Assembly: GCF_029892045.1 (NCBI RefSeq)
Contig: NZ_CP120368.1
Coordinates: 3,472,001-3,536,000 of the forward strand
DNA from: Sinorhizobium numidicum
Lineage (GTDB): Bacteria > Pseudomonadota > Alphaproteobacteria > Rhizobiales > Rhizobiaceae
Direction of reading: 5' to 3'
DNA: 64,000 nt
In this document: one piece after another, positions 1 through 8,620 of the stretch
How the letters are laid out: each line of letters begins with the position of its first letter
Position numbering within the stretch: the stretch's first letter is position 1
The notes under the pieces: generated by a model
Database searches by the model: none
What the model was told of the DNA's origin: nothing
What the model saw: only the letters and a program-made list of their open reading frames with translations
Made by a program: the position numbers and the translations under genes

Positions 1-800
1 CGCAGCGCCTCTCCTGGCTGGTACCGACGATCTACATCGTCTTCCTGCTGCTGCCGATCTACTGGCTCGTTAATATGAGCTTCAAGGAGACGAGCGAGAT
101 TCTCAGCACCTTTTCGCTGTGGCCGCAGAATCCCACGCTTCGCAACTACACGGTGATCTTCACCGATCCTTCTTGGTATAACGGCTACATCAACTCGATC
201 ACCTACGTGGTGTTGAACACGCTGATCTCGGTGACGGTGGCACTGCCGGCGGCCTATGCTTTCTCGCGGTACCGCTTCCTCGGCGACAAGCACCTGTTCT
301 TCTGGCTGCTCACCAACCGGATGGCGCCGCCGGCGGTTTTCGCGCTGCCCTTCTTTCAGCTCTATTCCGCCTTCGGCCTGATCGACACGCATATTGCGGT
401 GGCGATCGCACATTGCCTGTTCAACGTGCCGTTGGCTGTCTGGATCCTCGAAGGCTTCATGTCGGGGGTTCCGAAGGAGATCGACGAAACTGCCTATATC
501 GACGGCTATTCCTTCCCGCGTTTCTTCGTGAAGATTTTCGTGCCGCTGATCGCTTCCGGCATCGGCGTCGCCGCTTTCTTCTGCTTCATGTTCTCGTGGG
601 TCGAACTCTTGATCGCCCGCACGCTGACGACGACCGACGCCAAGCCCATCGCCGCGACGATGACCCGGACGGTCTCCGCCTCCGGTCTCGACTGGGGTGT
701 GCTTGCGGCCGCCGGCGTCCTGACGATCATCCCCGGCGCGCTCGTGATCTATTTCGTCCGCAACTACATCGCCAAGGGCTTCGCCCTGGGCCGCGTCTGA
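1..800 (+). CDS. glpQ: Sugar/polyol ABC transporter permease, 3' part (GlpQ-like)
   Basis: Inner-membrane permease of a MalG-type ABC importer. The gene starts before the window; the frame is open from base 3 and ends with TGA at 798-800, leaving about 265 residues. Several hydrophobic segments are visible, and the cytoplasmic EAA-type loop that contacts the ATPase is present (ETAYIDG inside a longer P-K-E-I-D stretch). It is followed 12 bp later by a DUF2160 gene and then a binding-protein gene. That order matches the rhizobial glycerol transporter operon (glpSTPQ...V), so I infer glycerol or a related polyol as substrate. The family call is firm. The substrate is inferred from gene order only. 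Confidence 0.8.
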   Translation, partial: QRLSWLVPTIYIVFLLLPIYWLVNMSFKETSEILSTFSLWPQNPTLRNYTVIFTDPSWYNGYINSITYVVLNTLISVTVALPAAYAFSRYRFLGDKHLFFWLLTNRMAPPAVFALPFFQLYSAFGLIDTHIAVAIAHCLFNVPLAVWILEGFMSGVPKEIDETAYIDGYSFPRFFVKIFVPLIASGIGVAAFFCFMFSWVELLIARTLTTTDAKPIAATMTRTVSASGLDWGVLAAAGVLTIIPGALVIYFVRNYIAKGFALGRV

Positions 801-812
801 GGAGGTTTCGTC

Positions 813-1094
813 ATGAATTTTTCATGGATGGCATGGACGCTGCCGACGGCTTTGTTCTTCCTGTCGATCGCGCTGATGCTCGTCAGCATGGGGGTATGGG
901 AATATTTCTCGCCGGGCGGCAATCCGCGCGTGGGCATTCTGCGCTTCGAGACGACGCGCGGCGACCGGCTCTTCGTCTCGCTGCTCGGAAGCGCATTCAT
1001 TCACCTCGCCTGGTTGGGGCTCGTCGGCACGAATCTCTGGTGGGCGCTCGCGCTCTCGGTGATCTACGCCATCGGCGTCTTCCGCTACGTCTGA
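813..1094 (+). CDS. DUF2160 small membrane protein of glycerol-type transporter operon
   Basis: A 93-residue, very hydrophobic protein with an N-terminal membrane segment (about residues 8-28) and a second long hydrophobic region (about 55-92) that could hold two helices. A strong GGAGG ribosome site overlaps the stop of the upstream permease and sits 8 bases before the ATG, so the two are probably translationally coupled. DUF2160 proteins are known as companions of the glycerol ABC transporter between the second permease and the binding protein. Their biochemical role is not established to my knowledge. Position and length fit well here. Confidence 0.8.
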   Translation: MNFSWMAWTLPTALFFLSIALMLVSMGVWEYFSPGGNPRVGILRFETTRGDRLFVSLLGSAFIHLAWLGLVGTNLWWALALSVIYAIGVFRYV

Positions 1095-1173
1095 GGTACG
1101 GAATGAAGGACGCCGGCCGGCGTCCTTCGAAACTGCAATGGAACGCAATCGCAAAACCCAAAGGGAGGAAATT

Positions 1174-2898
1174 ATGCGACGGCATCTTTTGACAACGACG
1201 GCAGTGATGCTGCTGGCTTTTACAGGAACGGCCTTCGCCGGCATGGAGGAGGCAAAGCAATTCCTGGACAAGGAAATCGGCGATCTCTCCTCTCTCGACC
1301 GCGCGTCCCAAGAAGCGGAAATGCAATGGTTTGTCGATGCGGCAAAGCCTTTTGCCGGCATGGAGATCAAGGTCGTTTCCGAAACGATCACCACGCATGA
1401 ATATGAATCGAAGACCCTTGCCAAGGCCTTCTCCGACATCACCGGCATCAAGATCACGCATGACCTGATCGGCGAAGGCGACGTCGTCGAAAAGCTGCAG
1501 ACGCAGATGCAGTCGGGCGAAAACGTCTATGACGCCTACATCAACGATAGCGACCTGATCGGCACCCATTGGCGCTATCAGCAGGCCCGCAATCTGACCG
1601 ACTGGATGGCGAACGAAGGCAAGGACGTCACCAATCCAAACCTCGACATCGATGACTTCATCGGCAAGTCCTTCACCACCGCTCCGGACGGCAAGCTCTA
1701 CCAGCTTCCCGACCAGCAGTTCGCCAACCTCTACTGGTTCCGCTACGACTGGTTCAACGACCCGAAGATCCAGGAAGAATTCAAGGCCAAGTACGGCTAC
1801 GATCTCGGCGTTCCGGTCAACTGGTCTGCCTATGAGGACATCGCCGAGTTCTTCAACGGCCGCGAGATCGACGGCAAGAAGGTCTACGGCCACATGGACT
1901 ACGGCAAGAAGGACCCGTCGCTTGGCTGGCGCTTCACCGACGCCTGGCTGTCGATGGCCGGCAACGGCGACAAGGGCATCCCGAACGGCCGCCCGGTCGA
2001 CGAATGGGGCATCAAGGTGGACGAAAATTCTCGTCCGGTCGGTTCCTGCGTTGCACGCGGAGGTGATACCAACGGCCCGGCAGCGGTCTATTCGATCGAG
2101 AAGTACCTGACTTGGCTCAAGAGCTACGCGCCGCCGGAAGCTCAAGGGATGACCTTCTCCGAATCCGGTCCGGTGCCGGCTCAGGGCGCGATCGCCCAGC
2201 AGATGTTCTGGTACACGGCCTTCACCGCCGATATGGTCAAGGATGGTCTACCGGTCGTCAATGCCGACGGTACGCCGAAGTGGCGCATGGCGCCCTCACC
2301 GCATGGCGTCTACTGGAAGGATGGCATGAAGCTCGGCTATCAGGACGCCGGTTCCTGGACGCTCCTGAAGTCGACCCCGGACGATCGCGCCAAGGCCGCC
2401 TGGCTCTATGCGCAGTTCGTGACCTCAAAGACAATCGACGTGAAGAAGAGCCATGTCGGCCTCACCTTCATCCGCCAGTCGACACTCGATCATCCGAGCT
2501 TTACCGAGCGCGCACCGAAGCTCGGCGGTCTGATCGAGTTCTACCGCTCGCCGGCCCGCCTGCAGTGGTCGCCGACCGGCACGAACGTGCCTGACTATCC
2601 GAAGCTTGCTCAGCTCTGGTGGCAGGCGATCGGTGACGCTTCTTCCGGCGCCAAGACCGCGCAGGAAGCCATGGACTCGCTTTGCGCCGAGCAGGAGAAG
2701 GTGCTGCAGCGCCTCGAACGCGCCGGTATCCAGGGCGACATCGGTCCTCAACTCGCCGAAGAGCACGACCTCGAATACTGGAACGCGGAAGCCGTTAAGG
2801 CCGGCAACCTCGCTCCTCAGTTGAAGGTTGAGAACGAAAAAGAAAAGCCGGTCACCGTCAATTATGACGAACTGGTCAAGAGCTGGCAGACGAACTGA
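1174..2898 (+). CDS. glpV: ABC transporter periplasmic solute-binding protein (GlpV-like)
   Basis: Periplasmic binding protein of family 1, 574 residues, which delivers substrate to the upstream permeases. A Sec signal peptide is clear: Arg-Arg near the N terminus, a hydrophobic core, then cleavage near TAFA. The ATG at 1174 is chosen because a GGGAGG site lies 5 bases upstream; an in-frame ATG at 1138 would add 12 charged residues before the signal and has no such site. The length is above average for the family but typical of the rhizobial glycerol-binding GlpV. It is the last gene of the operon and is followed by two hairpins. The substrate is inferred from context. Confidence 0.78.
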   Translation: MRRHLLTTTAVMLLAFTGTAFAGMEEAKQFLDKEIGDLSSLDRASQEAEMQWFVDAAKPFAGMEIKVVSETITTHEYESKTLAKAFSDITGIKITHDLIGEGDVVEKLQTQMQSGENVYDAYINDSDLIGTHWRYQQARNLTDWMANEGKDVTNPNLDIDDFIGKSFTTAPDGKLYQLPDQQFANLYWFRYDWFNDPKIQEEFKAKYGYDLGVPVNWSAYEDIAEFFNGREIDGKKVYGHMDYGKKDPSLGWRFTDAWLSMAGNGDKGIPNGRPVDEWGIKVDENSRPVGSCVARGGDTNGPAAVYSIEKYLTWLKSYAPPEAQGMTFSESGPVPAQGAIAQQMFWYTAFTADMVKDGLPVVNADGTPKWRMAPSPHGVYWKDGMKLGYQDAGSWTLLKSTPDDRAKAAWLYAQFVTSKTIDVKKSHVGLTFIRQSTLDHPSFTERAPKLGGLIEFYRSPARLQWSPTGTNVPDYPKLAQLWWQAIGDASSGAKTAQEAMDSLCAEQEKVLQRLERAGIQGDIGPQLAEEHDLEYWNAEAVKAGNLAPQLKVENEKEKPVTVNYDELVKSWQTN

Positions 2899-2912
2899 GC
2901 CTGACGTAAAAG

Positions 2913-2938
2913 CGCCGCCCGAAATGTCTCGGGCGGCG
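2913..2938 (+). terminator. Hairpin behind glpV (first)
   Basis: Perfect 10-bp stem (CGCCGCCCGA with its complement at 2929-2938) and a 6-base loop, 15 bases past the glpV stop. No T-run follows, so it may stabilise the mRNA end or act with the next hairpin. Confidence 0.55.
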
Positions 2939-2960
2939 TAAGAATACGGGAGATGCGGCG

Positions 2961-2989
2961 CCGGGGCTGGAAACAGCCCCGGTTTTCTT
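2961..2989 (+). terminator. Intrinsic terminator behind glpV (second)
   Basis: Perfect 9-bp stem CCGGGGCTG / CAGCCCCGG closed by a GAAA tetraloop and followed directly by TTTTCTT. This is a textbook rho-independent terminator for the transporter operon. Confidence 0.85.
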
Positions 2990-3191
2990 GTGTCCATTTC
3001 TTGCTTGAGGCGTGCGGGCCGGGCGCCGTTCTTGGCAGCACGAGGTCGCCCATCTGATGGATGTGGAATTCGCCGCTCGACACCATATCGAGCACCCTGA
3101 AATTTTGCAGGAAACCCGGATCCGCAGTGCCGCCGTCTATCGCCGCACTGACACTTCGATCAAAGTCGAAGCATCTGCGTGTCCAAAGAGG
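2990..3191 (-). pseudogene. Possible minus-strand gene relic
   Basis: On the minus strand the frame bounded upstream by a TAA at 3192-3194 reads protein-like for about 60 codons, with strong G/C bias at third positions in the middle (residues including FRVLDMVSSGEF and HIHQMGDLVLP). There is no ATG. The only candidate start, GTG at 3095, lacks a spaced ribosome site. The frame then runs on through the hairpins behind glpV, so any original C terminus is lost. I do not recognise the family. It may be the remains of a gene cut at both ends, or chance. Confidence 0.3.
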
Positions 3192-3212
3192 TTAGAAGAA
3201 CGCCATAGTCCA

Positions 3213-3322
3213 GATCACGATGATCTTAGGTCGGATCGACCTAAATCATGAACGTGACCGATTCTAATAAGTTAGCGCGGGATGCGGGCGGAAAACCGCG
3301 CACACTTTTCCTCATCCCGCGC
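3213..3322. repeat. Palindromic repeat, family B, two-part copy
   Basis: First part: inverted repeat TTAGGTCG / CGACCTAA at 3226-3244. Second part: long hairpin with arms GCGCGGGATG (3275-3284) and CATCCCGCGC (3313-3322) around a core of the type GGGCGGAAAACCGC. Related copies occur elsewhere in this window (20541, 25758, 35834, 58673 and, inverted, 9506, 41871, 54807). Confidence 0.75.
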
Positions 3323-3345
3323 CAGCCGAAAGGACCTGATCGACG

Positions 3346-4263
3346 ATGGCCACGACGAAGACTAATTTCGCCTTCGAATTGCTGCTTCTTCTCACCCTTG
3401 CGACCCTCTGGGGCGCGTCCTACACCTTCATCAAAATCGGCGTCGAAACCATTCCGCCGATAACGCTCATCGCCGCCCGCACCCTGATTGCCGGGGCGAT
3501 CCTTCTCGCCGTCATCGGATGGCGCGGTCTATCCTTGCCGCGCGACGCGGCCACGTGGCGGCGGTTCGTGTTGCAGGCCTGCCTCAACAGCGTTTTTCCC
3601 TTTACGATGATCGCCTGGGCCGAACGCACCATCGACGCCGGCGTCGCCGCGATCCTCAATTCGACCACGCCGATCTTCGCCTTCCTGCTGACGGCGCTGA
3701 TCACTCGCCACGAGCCCTCCACTGCGCGCAGGTTTCTGGGCGTCGTTGCAGGTCTGACCGGAACGACCCTGATCATCGGCTTCGAGGCGCTTCGCGGTGT
3801 CTGCGAGCAACTCGTGCCGCAGATCGCGATCGTAATAGCAACCATCTGCTATGCGGGTGCTGCGATTTTCGGCAAGAGCTTCAAGGACCTGGATCCGATC
3901 ATCCCGGCCGCCGGATCGCTGATCTCGGGCGCCATCTTGCTTATTCCGGCAAGCCTGATCATCGACCAGCCGTGGACGCTCACCCCTTCGCCACAATCGC
4001 TGATCGCGCTCCTCTGCCTGTCGGCGTTCTCGACAGCGCTCGCCTTCGCCATCTACTTCCGGCTGATCCAGACACTCGGTTCCGTCGGCGCAACCGCCCA
4101 GGCCTATGTACGCGTCCCCGTGGGCGTCGCGATCGGCGTTCTGTTTCTCGGCGAGACGCTGTCATCGACGGTCTGGGGCGGCCTCGTCTGTATCATCCTC
4201 GGTGTCGCGGCGATGACTATACCCGCGCGGCGTATCTTGCCGGCAGCTCTTGTAAAGGGCTGA
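3346..4263 (+). CDS. DMT-family transporter (two EamA domains)
   Basis: Inner-membrane protein of 305 residues with about ten hydrophobic helices arranged as two EamA repeats (roughly residues 9-145 and 155-290). It carries the usual early motif LWGASYTFIKIG. Members of this superfamily export or import small metabolites such as amino acids, but the substrate cannot be read from sequence. It stands alone: it follows a repeat and converges with mur, with only 4 bases between the two stops. An AAAGGA site precedes the ATG. Confidence 0.85.
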   Translation: MATTKTNFAFELLLLLTLATLWGASYTFIKIGVETIPPITLIAARTLIAGAILLAVIGWRGLSLPRDAATWRRFVLQACLNSVFPFTMIAWAERTIDAGVAAILNSTTPIFAFLLTALITRHEPSTARRFLGVVAGLTGTTLIIGFEALRGVCEQLVPQIAIVIATICYAGAAIFGKSFKDLDPIIPAAGSLISGAILLIPASLIIDQPWTLTPSPQSLIALLCLSAFSTALAFAIYFRLIQTLGSVGATAQAYVRVPVGVAIGVLFLGETLSSTVWGGLVCIILGVAAMTIPARRILPAALVKG

Positions 4264-4267
4264 TCCG

Positions 4268-4696
4268 TCAATCCTTGCGCTTCCGGCAGTAGAGTTCCAG
4301 CCGGTGGCGTACCAGGTCGTAGCCGAGCTCGGCGGCGATTTCCGCCTGCAACTGTTCGATCTTGTCCGAGCGAAACTCGATCACCGCGCCGGTATCGATG
4401 TCGATCAGATGGTCGTGGTGCGGCGCATCGGCCGTCTCGAATCGGGCGGTTGCGCTCTCGAAGGCGTGACGCTGCACGACCCCTTGCTGCTCCAGCGCCG
4501 ATAGTGTCCGGTAGACCGTCGACAGCGATACAGTCGCGTCGATTTCCTTCGCGCGCCGGTGCAATTCGCTCGCATCGGGATGATCTTCGGCTTCGGCCAG
4601 AATCTTCAGGATCGCCGCGCGCTGGCGGGTGACGCGCACGCCTCCATCGCGGAGCAGCCCCTCCAGTTCCTTGATCCGATTCTTGCTCTGTCTCAT
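4268..4696 (-). CDS. mur: Fur-family regulator, probably Mur (manganese uptake regulator)
   Basis: 142-residue DNA-binding metalloregulator. The N-terminal winged helix includes VRVTRQRAAILKIL and LSTVYRTLSALEQQG (recognition helix). The C-terminal dimer/metal domain keeps the His-rich HHDHLI motif. In rhizobia the Fur homologue senses Mn2+ and represses sitABCD; true iron control is by RirA/Irr. Here the gene is divergent from sitA, with 134 bases between the starts, and an inverted repeat of the Mur-responsive type lies between them. Family certain; the name Mur rests on context and on known rhizobial biology. Confidence 0.88.
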   Translation of the reverse strand: MRQSKNRIKELEGLLRDGGVRVTRQRAAILKILAEAEDHPDASELHRRAKEIDATVSLSTVYRTLSALEQQGVVQRHAFESATARFETADAPHHDHLIDIDTGAVIEFRSDKIEQLQAEIAAELGYDLVRHRLELYCRKRKD

Positions 4697-4739
4697 GCGG
4701 CGACACTAGCCAAGGGCGGCCGCTTTGAAAATAGCTAGT

Positions 4740-4760
4740 TGCGAATGGTTCTCATTTGCA
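4740..4760. promoter_or_regulatory. Mur-responsive operator candidate
   Basis: Inverted repeat TGCGAATG-N5-CATTTGCA, with only one mismatched pair between the arms, in the mur/sitA intergenic region. Rhizobial Mur-responsive sequences have the TGCAAAT...ATTTGCA form. It directly abuts a sitA -35 candidate, so bound Mur would block RNA polymerase. Confidence 0.7.
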
Positions 4761-4789
4761 TTGACTTATGCAACTCATTCGCCTACCCA
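4761..4789 (+). promoter_or_regulatory. Candidate sitA promoter
   Basis: TTGACT (4761-4766), 17 bases, then TACCCA (4784-4789). The -35 is good, the -10 is weak. It lies about 40 bases before the sitA start and immediately downstream of the Mur-type operator. Confidence 0.5.
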
Positions 4790-4830
4790 TAGTGCCGGCT
4801 TAAACCGTGACGTGGTCAGAGGAGTGGTGA

Positions 4831-5736
4831 ATGATCGATCGCACGAGGCGCATGATACTCGCGGCAGCAGCGGCAATGGCTGCCTCTTTCCTCGTTCCCG
4901 GCGCGGCGCAGGCGCAGGAAAAACTCAAGGCAGTCACCACCTTCACGGTCATTGCCGACATGGCGCGGAACGTCGCAGGCGATGCCGCAGTCGTCGAATC
5001 GATCACCAAGCCGGGAGCAGAGATCCACAACTATCAGCCGACTCCGCGCGACATTCTCAAGGCGCACGATGCGAAACTCATCTTCTGGAACGGCCTGAAC
5101 CTCGAACTCTGGTTCGAAAAATTCTTCCAGAACTTCGACGACATTCCGGGTGTCATCGTATCCGAAGGCGTCGAGCCCATGGGCATTGCCGAGGGCCCCT
5201 ATACGGGCAAACCGAACCCGCATGCCTGGATGTCGCCGTCGGCCGCCCTGATCTACGTCGATAACATTCGCGACGCTTTCGTCAAATTCGACCCGCAGAA
5301 TGCGGAAATTTACAAGGCAAACGCCGAAGCCTACAAACGGAAGATCGAGGGGACGATCGCGCCTATCAGGGCGGAGCTCGACAAGATCCCGCCGGAAAGG
5401 CGCTGGCTGGTTTCGAGCGAGGGCGCCTTCAGCTATCTTGCCCGCGATTTCGGCATGAAGGAGCTTTATCTCTGGCCGATCAACGCCGACCAGCAGGGCA
5501 CGCCGCAGCAGGTGCGCAAGGTGATTGATGCGGTGCGGGCCAACCACATTCCGGTGGTCTTTTCCGAGAGCACGATTTCGCCCGATCCGGCGAAGCAGGT
5601 GGCGCGTGAGACGGGTGCAAAATATGGCGGCGTGCTCTATGTCGATTCTCTAAGCGAGGCCGATGGCCCCGTGCCGACCTATATCGATCTTCTGCGCGTC
5701 ACATCCGAAACGATCGCGAAAGGTCTATCGCAATGA
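4831..5736 (+). CDS. sitA: Manganese ABC transporter periplasmic binding protein SitA
   Basis: Cluster A-I (ZnuA/PsaA-type) metal-binding lipoprotein-like protein of 301 residues with a Sec signal (about 1-28, cleavage after AQA). The four metal ligands of the Mn/Fe subgroup are all visible: His66, His131 (NPHAW), Glu197 (SSEGAF) and Asp272. The long His-rich loop of zinc-binding ZnuA is absent, which fits Mn2+ and/or Fe2+. It is first in sitABCD; its stop overlaps the sitB start by 4 bases (ATGA). Expression is probably repressed by Mur when Mn is ample, given the operator in the upstream gap. Confidence 0.93.
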   Translation: MIDRTRRMILAAAAAMAASFLVPGAAQAQEKLKAVTTFTVIADMARNVAGDAAVVESITKPGAEIHNYQPTPRDILKAHDAKLIFWNGLNLELWFEKFFQNFDDIPGVIVSEGVEPMGIAEGPYTGKPNPHAWMSPSAALIYVDNIRDAFVKFDPQNAEIYKANAEAYKRKIEGTIAPIRAELDKIPPERRWLVSSEGAFSYLARDFGMKELYLWPINADQQGTPQQVRKVIDAVRANHIPVVFSESTISPDPAKQVARETGAKYGGVLYVDSLSEADGPVPTYIDLLRVTSETIAKGLSQ

Positions 5737-6668
5737 ACCTTCAGGTAAAGGCACGAGCCCGCGCTCAGCCGGCTCCGGCAGACCAGGGAAGCGGTATTCG
5801 CGTCAGCGACGCAACGGTGACCTACCGCAGCGGTCATCGGGCGCTGCGCGATGCCTCCTTCGAGATCCCGACCGGCACGATCACGGCTCTGGTCGGCGTC
5901 AACGGCAGCGGCAAATCGACACTGTTCAAAGCGATCATGGGCTTCGTCCGGCTGGCGAAGGGCGATATTTCGATCCTCGGCCTTTCTGTGTCGCAGGCGC
6001 TTAGGCAGAATCTCGTCGCCTACGTCCCGCAAGCGGAAGAAGTGGACTGGAATTTCCCGGTCCTCGTCGAGGATGTGGTGATGATGGGCCGTTACGGCCA
6101 CATGAACATGCTCCGCACGCCGAAGAAGATCGATCATGAGGCGGTAGCGGCGGCATTGGCGCGGGTTGGCATGAGCGATTTCCGCAAGCGCCAGATCGGC
6201 GAGCTTTCCGGCGGGCAGAAAAAGCGGGTTTTTCTCGCCCGCGCCCTCGCGCAGGACGGCCGGGTCATCCTGTTGGATGAGCCCTTCACCGGCGTCGACG
6301 TGAAGACCGAGGACGCCATCATCCGCCTGCTGATCGGTCTTCGGGAGGAAGGACGGGTCATGCTCGTCTCCACCCATAACCTCGGCAGCGTACCGGAATT
6401 CTGCGACCGCGCCATACTGCTCAAGAACACCGTGCTTGCCTACGGTCCGACGGAAACCACCTTCACCCGCGACAATCTCGAGGTCGCCTTCGGCGGCGTG
6501 CTGCGGCACTTCGTGCTCGGCGGCGCGAACCTGCACGACGACGCCGATCCACGCCAGCTTTCCGTCATCAGCGACGACGAGCGCCCGCTCGTCATGTACG
6601 GCGCTCGAGACCGGATGGTGGCGCAACCGGCGAAGCCCGAAACGGAGCCGGAGGCGGACGAAGAATGA
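5733..6668 (+). CDS. sitB: Manganese ABC transporter ATPase SitB
   Basis: Cytoplasmic ATPase, 311 residues. Walker A GVNGSGKS at 55-62, signature LSGGQ at 158-162, Walker B ILLDE at 179-183 and switch His215 are all intact. It is longer than typical metal-importer ATPases (about 250-270). An N-terminal addition of about 20 residues and an acidic, Pro-rich C-terminal tail of about 45 residues lie outside the ABC core. Both ends overlap neighbours by 4 bases, indicating coupled translation with sitA and sitC. Confidence 0.93.
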   Translation: MNLQVKARARAQPAPADQGSGIRVSDATVTYRSGHRALRDASFEIPTGTITALVGVNGSGKSTLFKAIMGFVRLAKGDISILGLSVSQALRQNLVAYVPQAEEVDWNFPVLVEDVVMMGRYGHMNMLRTPKKIDHEAVAAALARVGMSDFRKRQIGELSGGQKKRVFLARALAQDGRVILLDEPFTGVDVKTEDAIIRLLIGLREEGRVMLVSTHNLGSVPEFCDRAILLKNTVLAYGPTETTFTRDNLEVAFGGVLRHFVLGGANLHDDADPRQLSVISDDERPLVMYGARDRMVAQPAKPETEPEADEE

Positions 6669-7525
6669 TCGCCACGCTTAGCGAGCCGTTCACCTACGAT
6701 TACATGCTGAACGCCATGTGGGTCAGCGCGCTCGTCGGCGCCGTCTGTGCCTTTCTGTCGGCTTATCTCATGCTCAAAGGCTGGTCGCTCATCGGCGACG
6801 CGCTCTCCCATTCGATCGTGCCCGGCGTTGCAGGCGCCTATATGCTCGGCCTTCCTTTTTCGCTCGGCGCTTTCTTTTCCGGCGCGCTAGCCGCCGCCGC
6901 CATGCTGTTCCTCAATCAGCGAACACGGCTGAAGGAGGATACGATCATCGGTCTCATCTTCACCTCCTTCTTCGGTCTCGGCCTTTTCATGGTGTCGCTG
7001 TCGCCGACCTCGGTGAACATCCAGACAATCGTGCTCGGCAATATCCTCGCCATCACGCCCGCCGACACGCTGCAGCTCGCGATCATCGGCATCGTCTCGC
7101 TGGCGATCCTCTGGGCGAAATGGAAAGACCTGATGGTGACGTTCTTCGACGAGAGCCACGCCCGCTCGATCGGCATCAACACAACCTTCCTGAAGGTGCT
7201 GTTCTTCACCCTGCTCTCGGCCTGCACGGTCGCCGCCCTGCAGACCGTCGGCGCATTCCTCGTGATCGCCATGGTCGTGACGCCCGGGGCAACCGCCTAT
7301 CTGCTCACCGACCGTTTTCCGCGGCTGATTGTAATCAGCATCGTCATCGGGGCGCTGACGAGCTTCGTCGGCGCCTATTCGAGCTACTTCCTTGACGGCG
7401 CCACCGGCGGCATCATCATCGTTCTGCAGACGCTGATCTTCCTTCTCGCCTTTCTCCTCGCCCCAAAACACGGATTGCTCGCCGCCCGTCGCCGAGCGTC
7501 CGAGGCGCTGGAGGCGGCGCCATGA
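6665..7525 (+). CDS. sitC: Manganese ABC transporter permease SitC
   Basis: ABC-3 family permease of 286 residues with about eight hydrophobic helices. Conserved features include [19 protein letters not shown] near residue 40 and [15 protein letters not shown] late in the protein. It pairs with SitD, a paralogue of nearly the same length with the same motifs; the two form the heterodimeric channel. Start and stop overlap sitB and sitD by 4 bases. Confidence 0.92.
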   Translation: MIATLSEPFTYDYMLNAMWVSALVGAVCAFLSAYLMLKGWSLIGDALSHSIVPGVAGAYMLGLPFSLGAFFSGALAAAAMLFLNQRTRLKEDTIIGLIFTSFFGLGLFMVSLSPTSVNIQTIVLGNILAITPADTLQLAIIGIVSLAILWAKWKDLMVTFFDESHARSIGINTTFLKVLFFTLLSACTVAALQTVGAFLVIAMVVTPGATAYLLTDRFPRLIVISIVIGALTSFVGAYSSYFLDGATGGIIIVLQTLIFLLAFLLAPKHGLLAARRRASEALEAAP

Positions 7526-8373
7526 TCTCGCTCGACATGCTGCTCGCCGTCTTCGAATTCGAGTTCATGCGCAATGCGCTCCTCATATCGGTTCTGGTCG
7601 CGGTCCCGACGGCGATGCTTTCCTGCTTTCTGGTGCTGAAGGGCTGGTCGCTGATGGGCGACGCGATCTCGCACGCGGTCTTCCCCGGCGTCGTGCTCTC
7701 CTACATCCTGGGCCTGCCGCTCGCGCTTGGCGCCTTTGTCGCCGGCATGTGCTGCGCGCTCTTCACCGGCTATCTCAAGGAGAACAGCCGCATCAAGCAG
7801 GACACTGTGATGGGCATCGTCTTTTCCGGCATGTTCGGCTTCGGCCTGGTGCTCTACACCAAGATCCAGAGCGATGTGCATCTCGACCATATCCTTTTTG
7901 GCGACATGCTCGGCATCGGCTGGGGCGATATTCTGGAGACGGGCGTTATCGCCCTGCTTGCGGCCGGCATTCTCGGCCTGAAATGGCGCGATCTGCTGCT
8001 GCATGCCTTCGACCCCGCCCAGGCGCGCGCCGTGGGCCTGCCAGTCGGATGGCTGCACTACGGCTTGCTCGCGATCCTGTCACTGACGATCGTCGGCGCG
8101 CTCAAAGCCGTGGGGCTGATCCTCGCCATCGCCATGCTGATCGCGCCCGGGGCAATTGCCTATCTCCTGACCCGAACGTTTGGCGCCATGCTGATCGCTG
8201 CAGTGGCGGTGGCCGTCATCGCCTCCTTCTCGGGCGTCTACCTCTCCTTCTTCATCGACAGCGCGCCGGCTCCGACCATCGTGATGCTCATGACCGCGAT
8301 CTTCCTCATCGCCTTCGCCTATTCCATCTGGAAGGCGGCTCGCATGGAGGCGCGGCGGACGAGCGTCGACTAA
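7522..8373 (+). CDS. sitD: Manganese ABC transporter permease SitD
   Basis: Second ABC-3 permease, 283 residues, clearly paralogous to SitC (LKGWSLMGDAISHAVFPGV, later LIAPGAIAYLLTRTF). It is the last gene of the sit operon. A double-palindrome repeat lies about 90 bases past the stop and may end the transcript; I see no classical T-run terminator. Confidence 0.92.
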   Translation: MISLDMLLAVFEFEFMRNALLISVLVAVPTAMLSCFLVLKGWSLMGDAISHAVFPGVVLSYILGLPLALGAFVAGMCCALFTGYLKENSRIKQDTVMGIVFSGMFGFGLVLYTKIQSDVHLDHILFGDMLGIGWGDILETGVIALLAAGILGLKWRDLLLHAFDPAQARAVGLPVGWLHYGLLAILSLTIVGALKAVGLILAIAMLIAPGAIAYLLTRTFGAMLIAAVAVAVIASFSGVYLSFFIDSAPAPTIVMLMTAIFLIAFAYSIWKAARMEARRTSVD

Positions 8374-8460
8374 CGCAGTCGGGTGCGAAGCACAGCGAGG
8401 CGGATCTTCGGCCGATGCGGATCACCTGGAATCCCCTTCATTGCGGGCGATGCCTCCTCT

Positions 8461-8561
8461 GCATGTTTCCCTAAATCGGAACCGATTTAAGGATAAAAAA
8501 CATGCAGCAATTCAAAGTGCTACAACGACCTTTGTGCGTCTGAAAAGACGCACGGCGCTGT
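8461..8561. repeat. RIME1-like double palindrome (family A, full copy)
   Basis: About 100 bases made of two hairpins. The first has outer arms GCATGTTT / AAACATGC and inner arms TAAATCGG / CCGATTTA. The second has GTGCGTCT, a GAAA loop and AGACGCAC, inside weaker outer arms ending CGCTGT. Two large palindromes in about 108 bp is the published architecture of RIME1 in rhizobia. A second copy is at 47791, and copies of the second hairpin are at 57911 and, inverted, 27037. Confidence 0.75.
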
Positions 8562-8620
8562 TGGACGCCGATGCCATGATCACGTATTGTGCGCCGTCCA
8601 AGGCGGAGCAATGAGGCAAC

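Larger units (their letters stand above)
2899..3345. other. Intergenic region with terminators, a coding relic and a palindromic repeat
   Basis: 447 bases without an intact gene. From left to right it holds two hairpins behind glpV, a minus-strand stretch with protein-like codon use but no start (possible relic), and a two-part palindromic repeat ending 23 bases before the DMT transporter. The DMT gene has a plausible AAAGGA ribosome site just before 3346. I see no convincing promoter. Confidence 0.6.

Noticed and set aside
997..2145. Minus-strand open frame opposite glpV
   Set aside because: Shadow of glpV codons; Arg/Val/Asp-rich without motifs.
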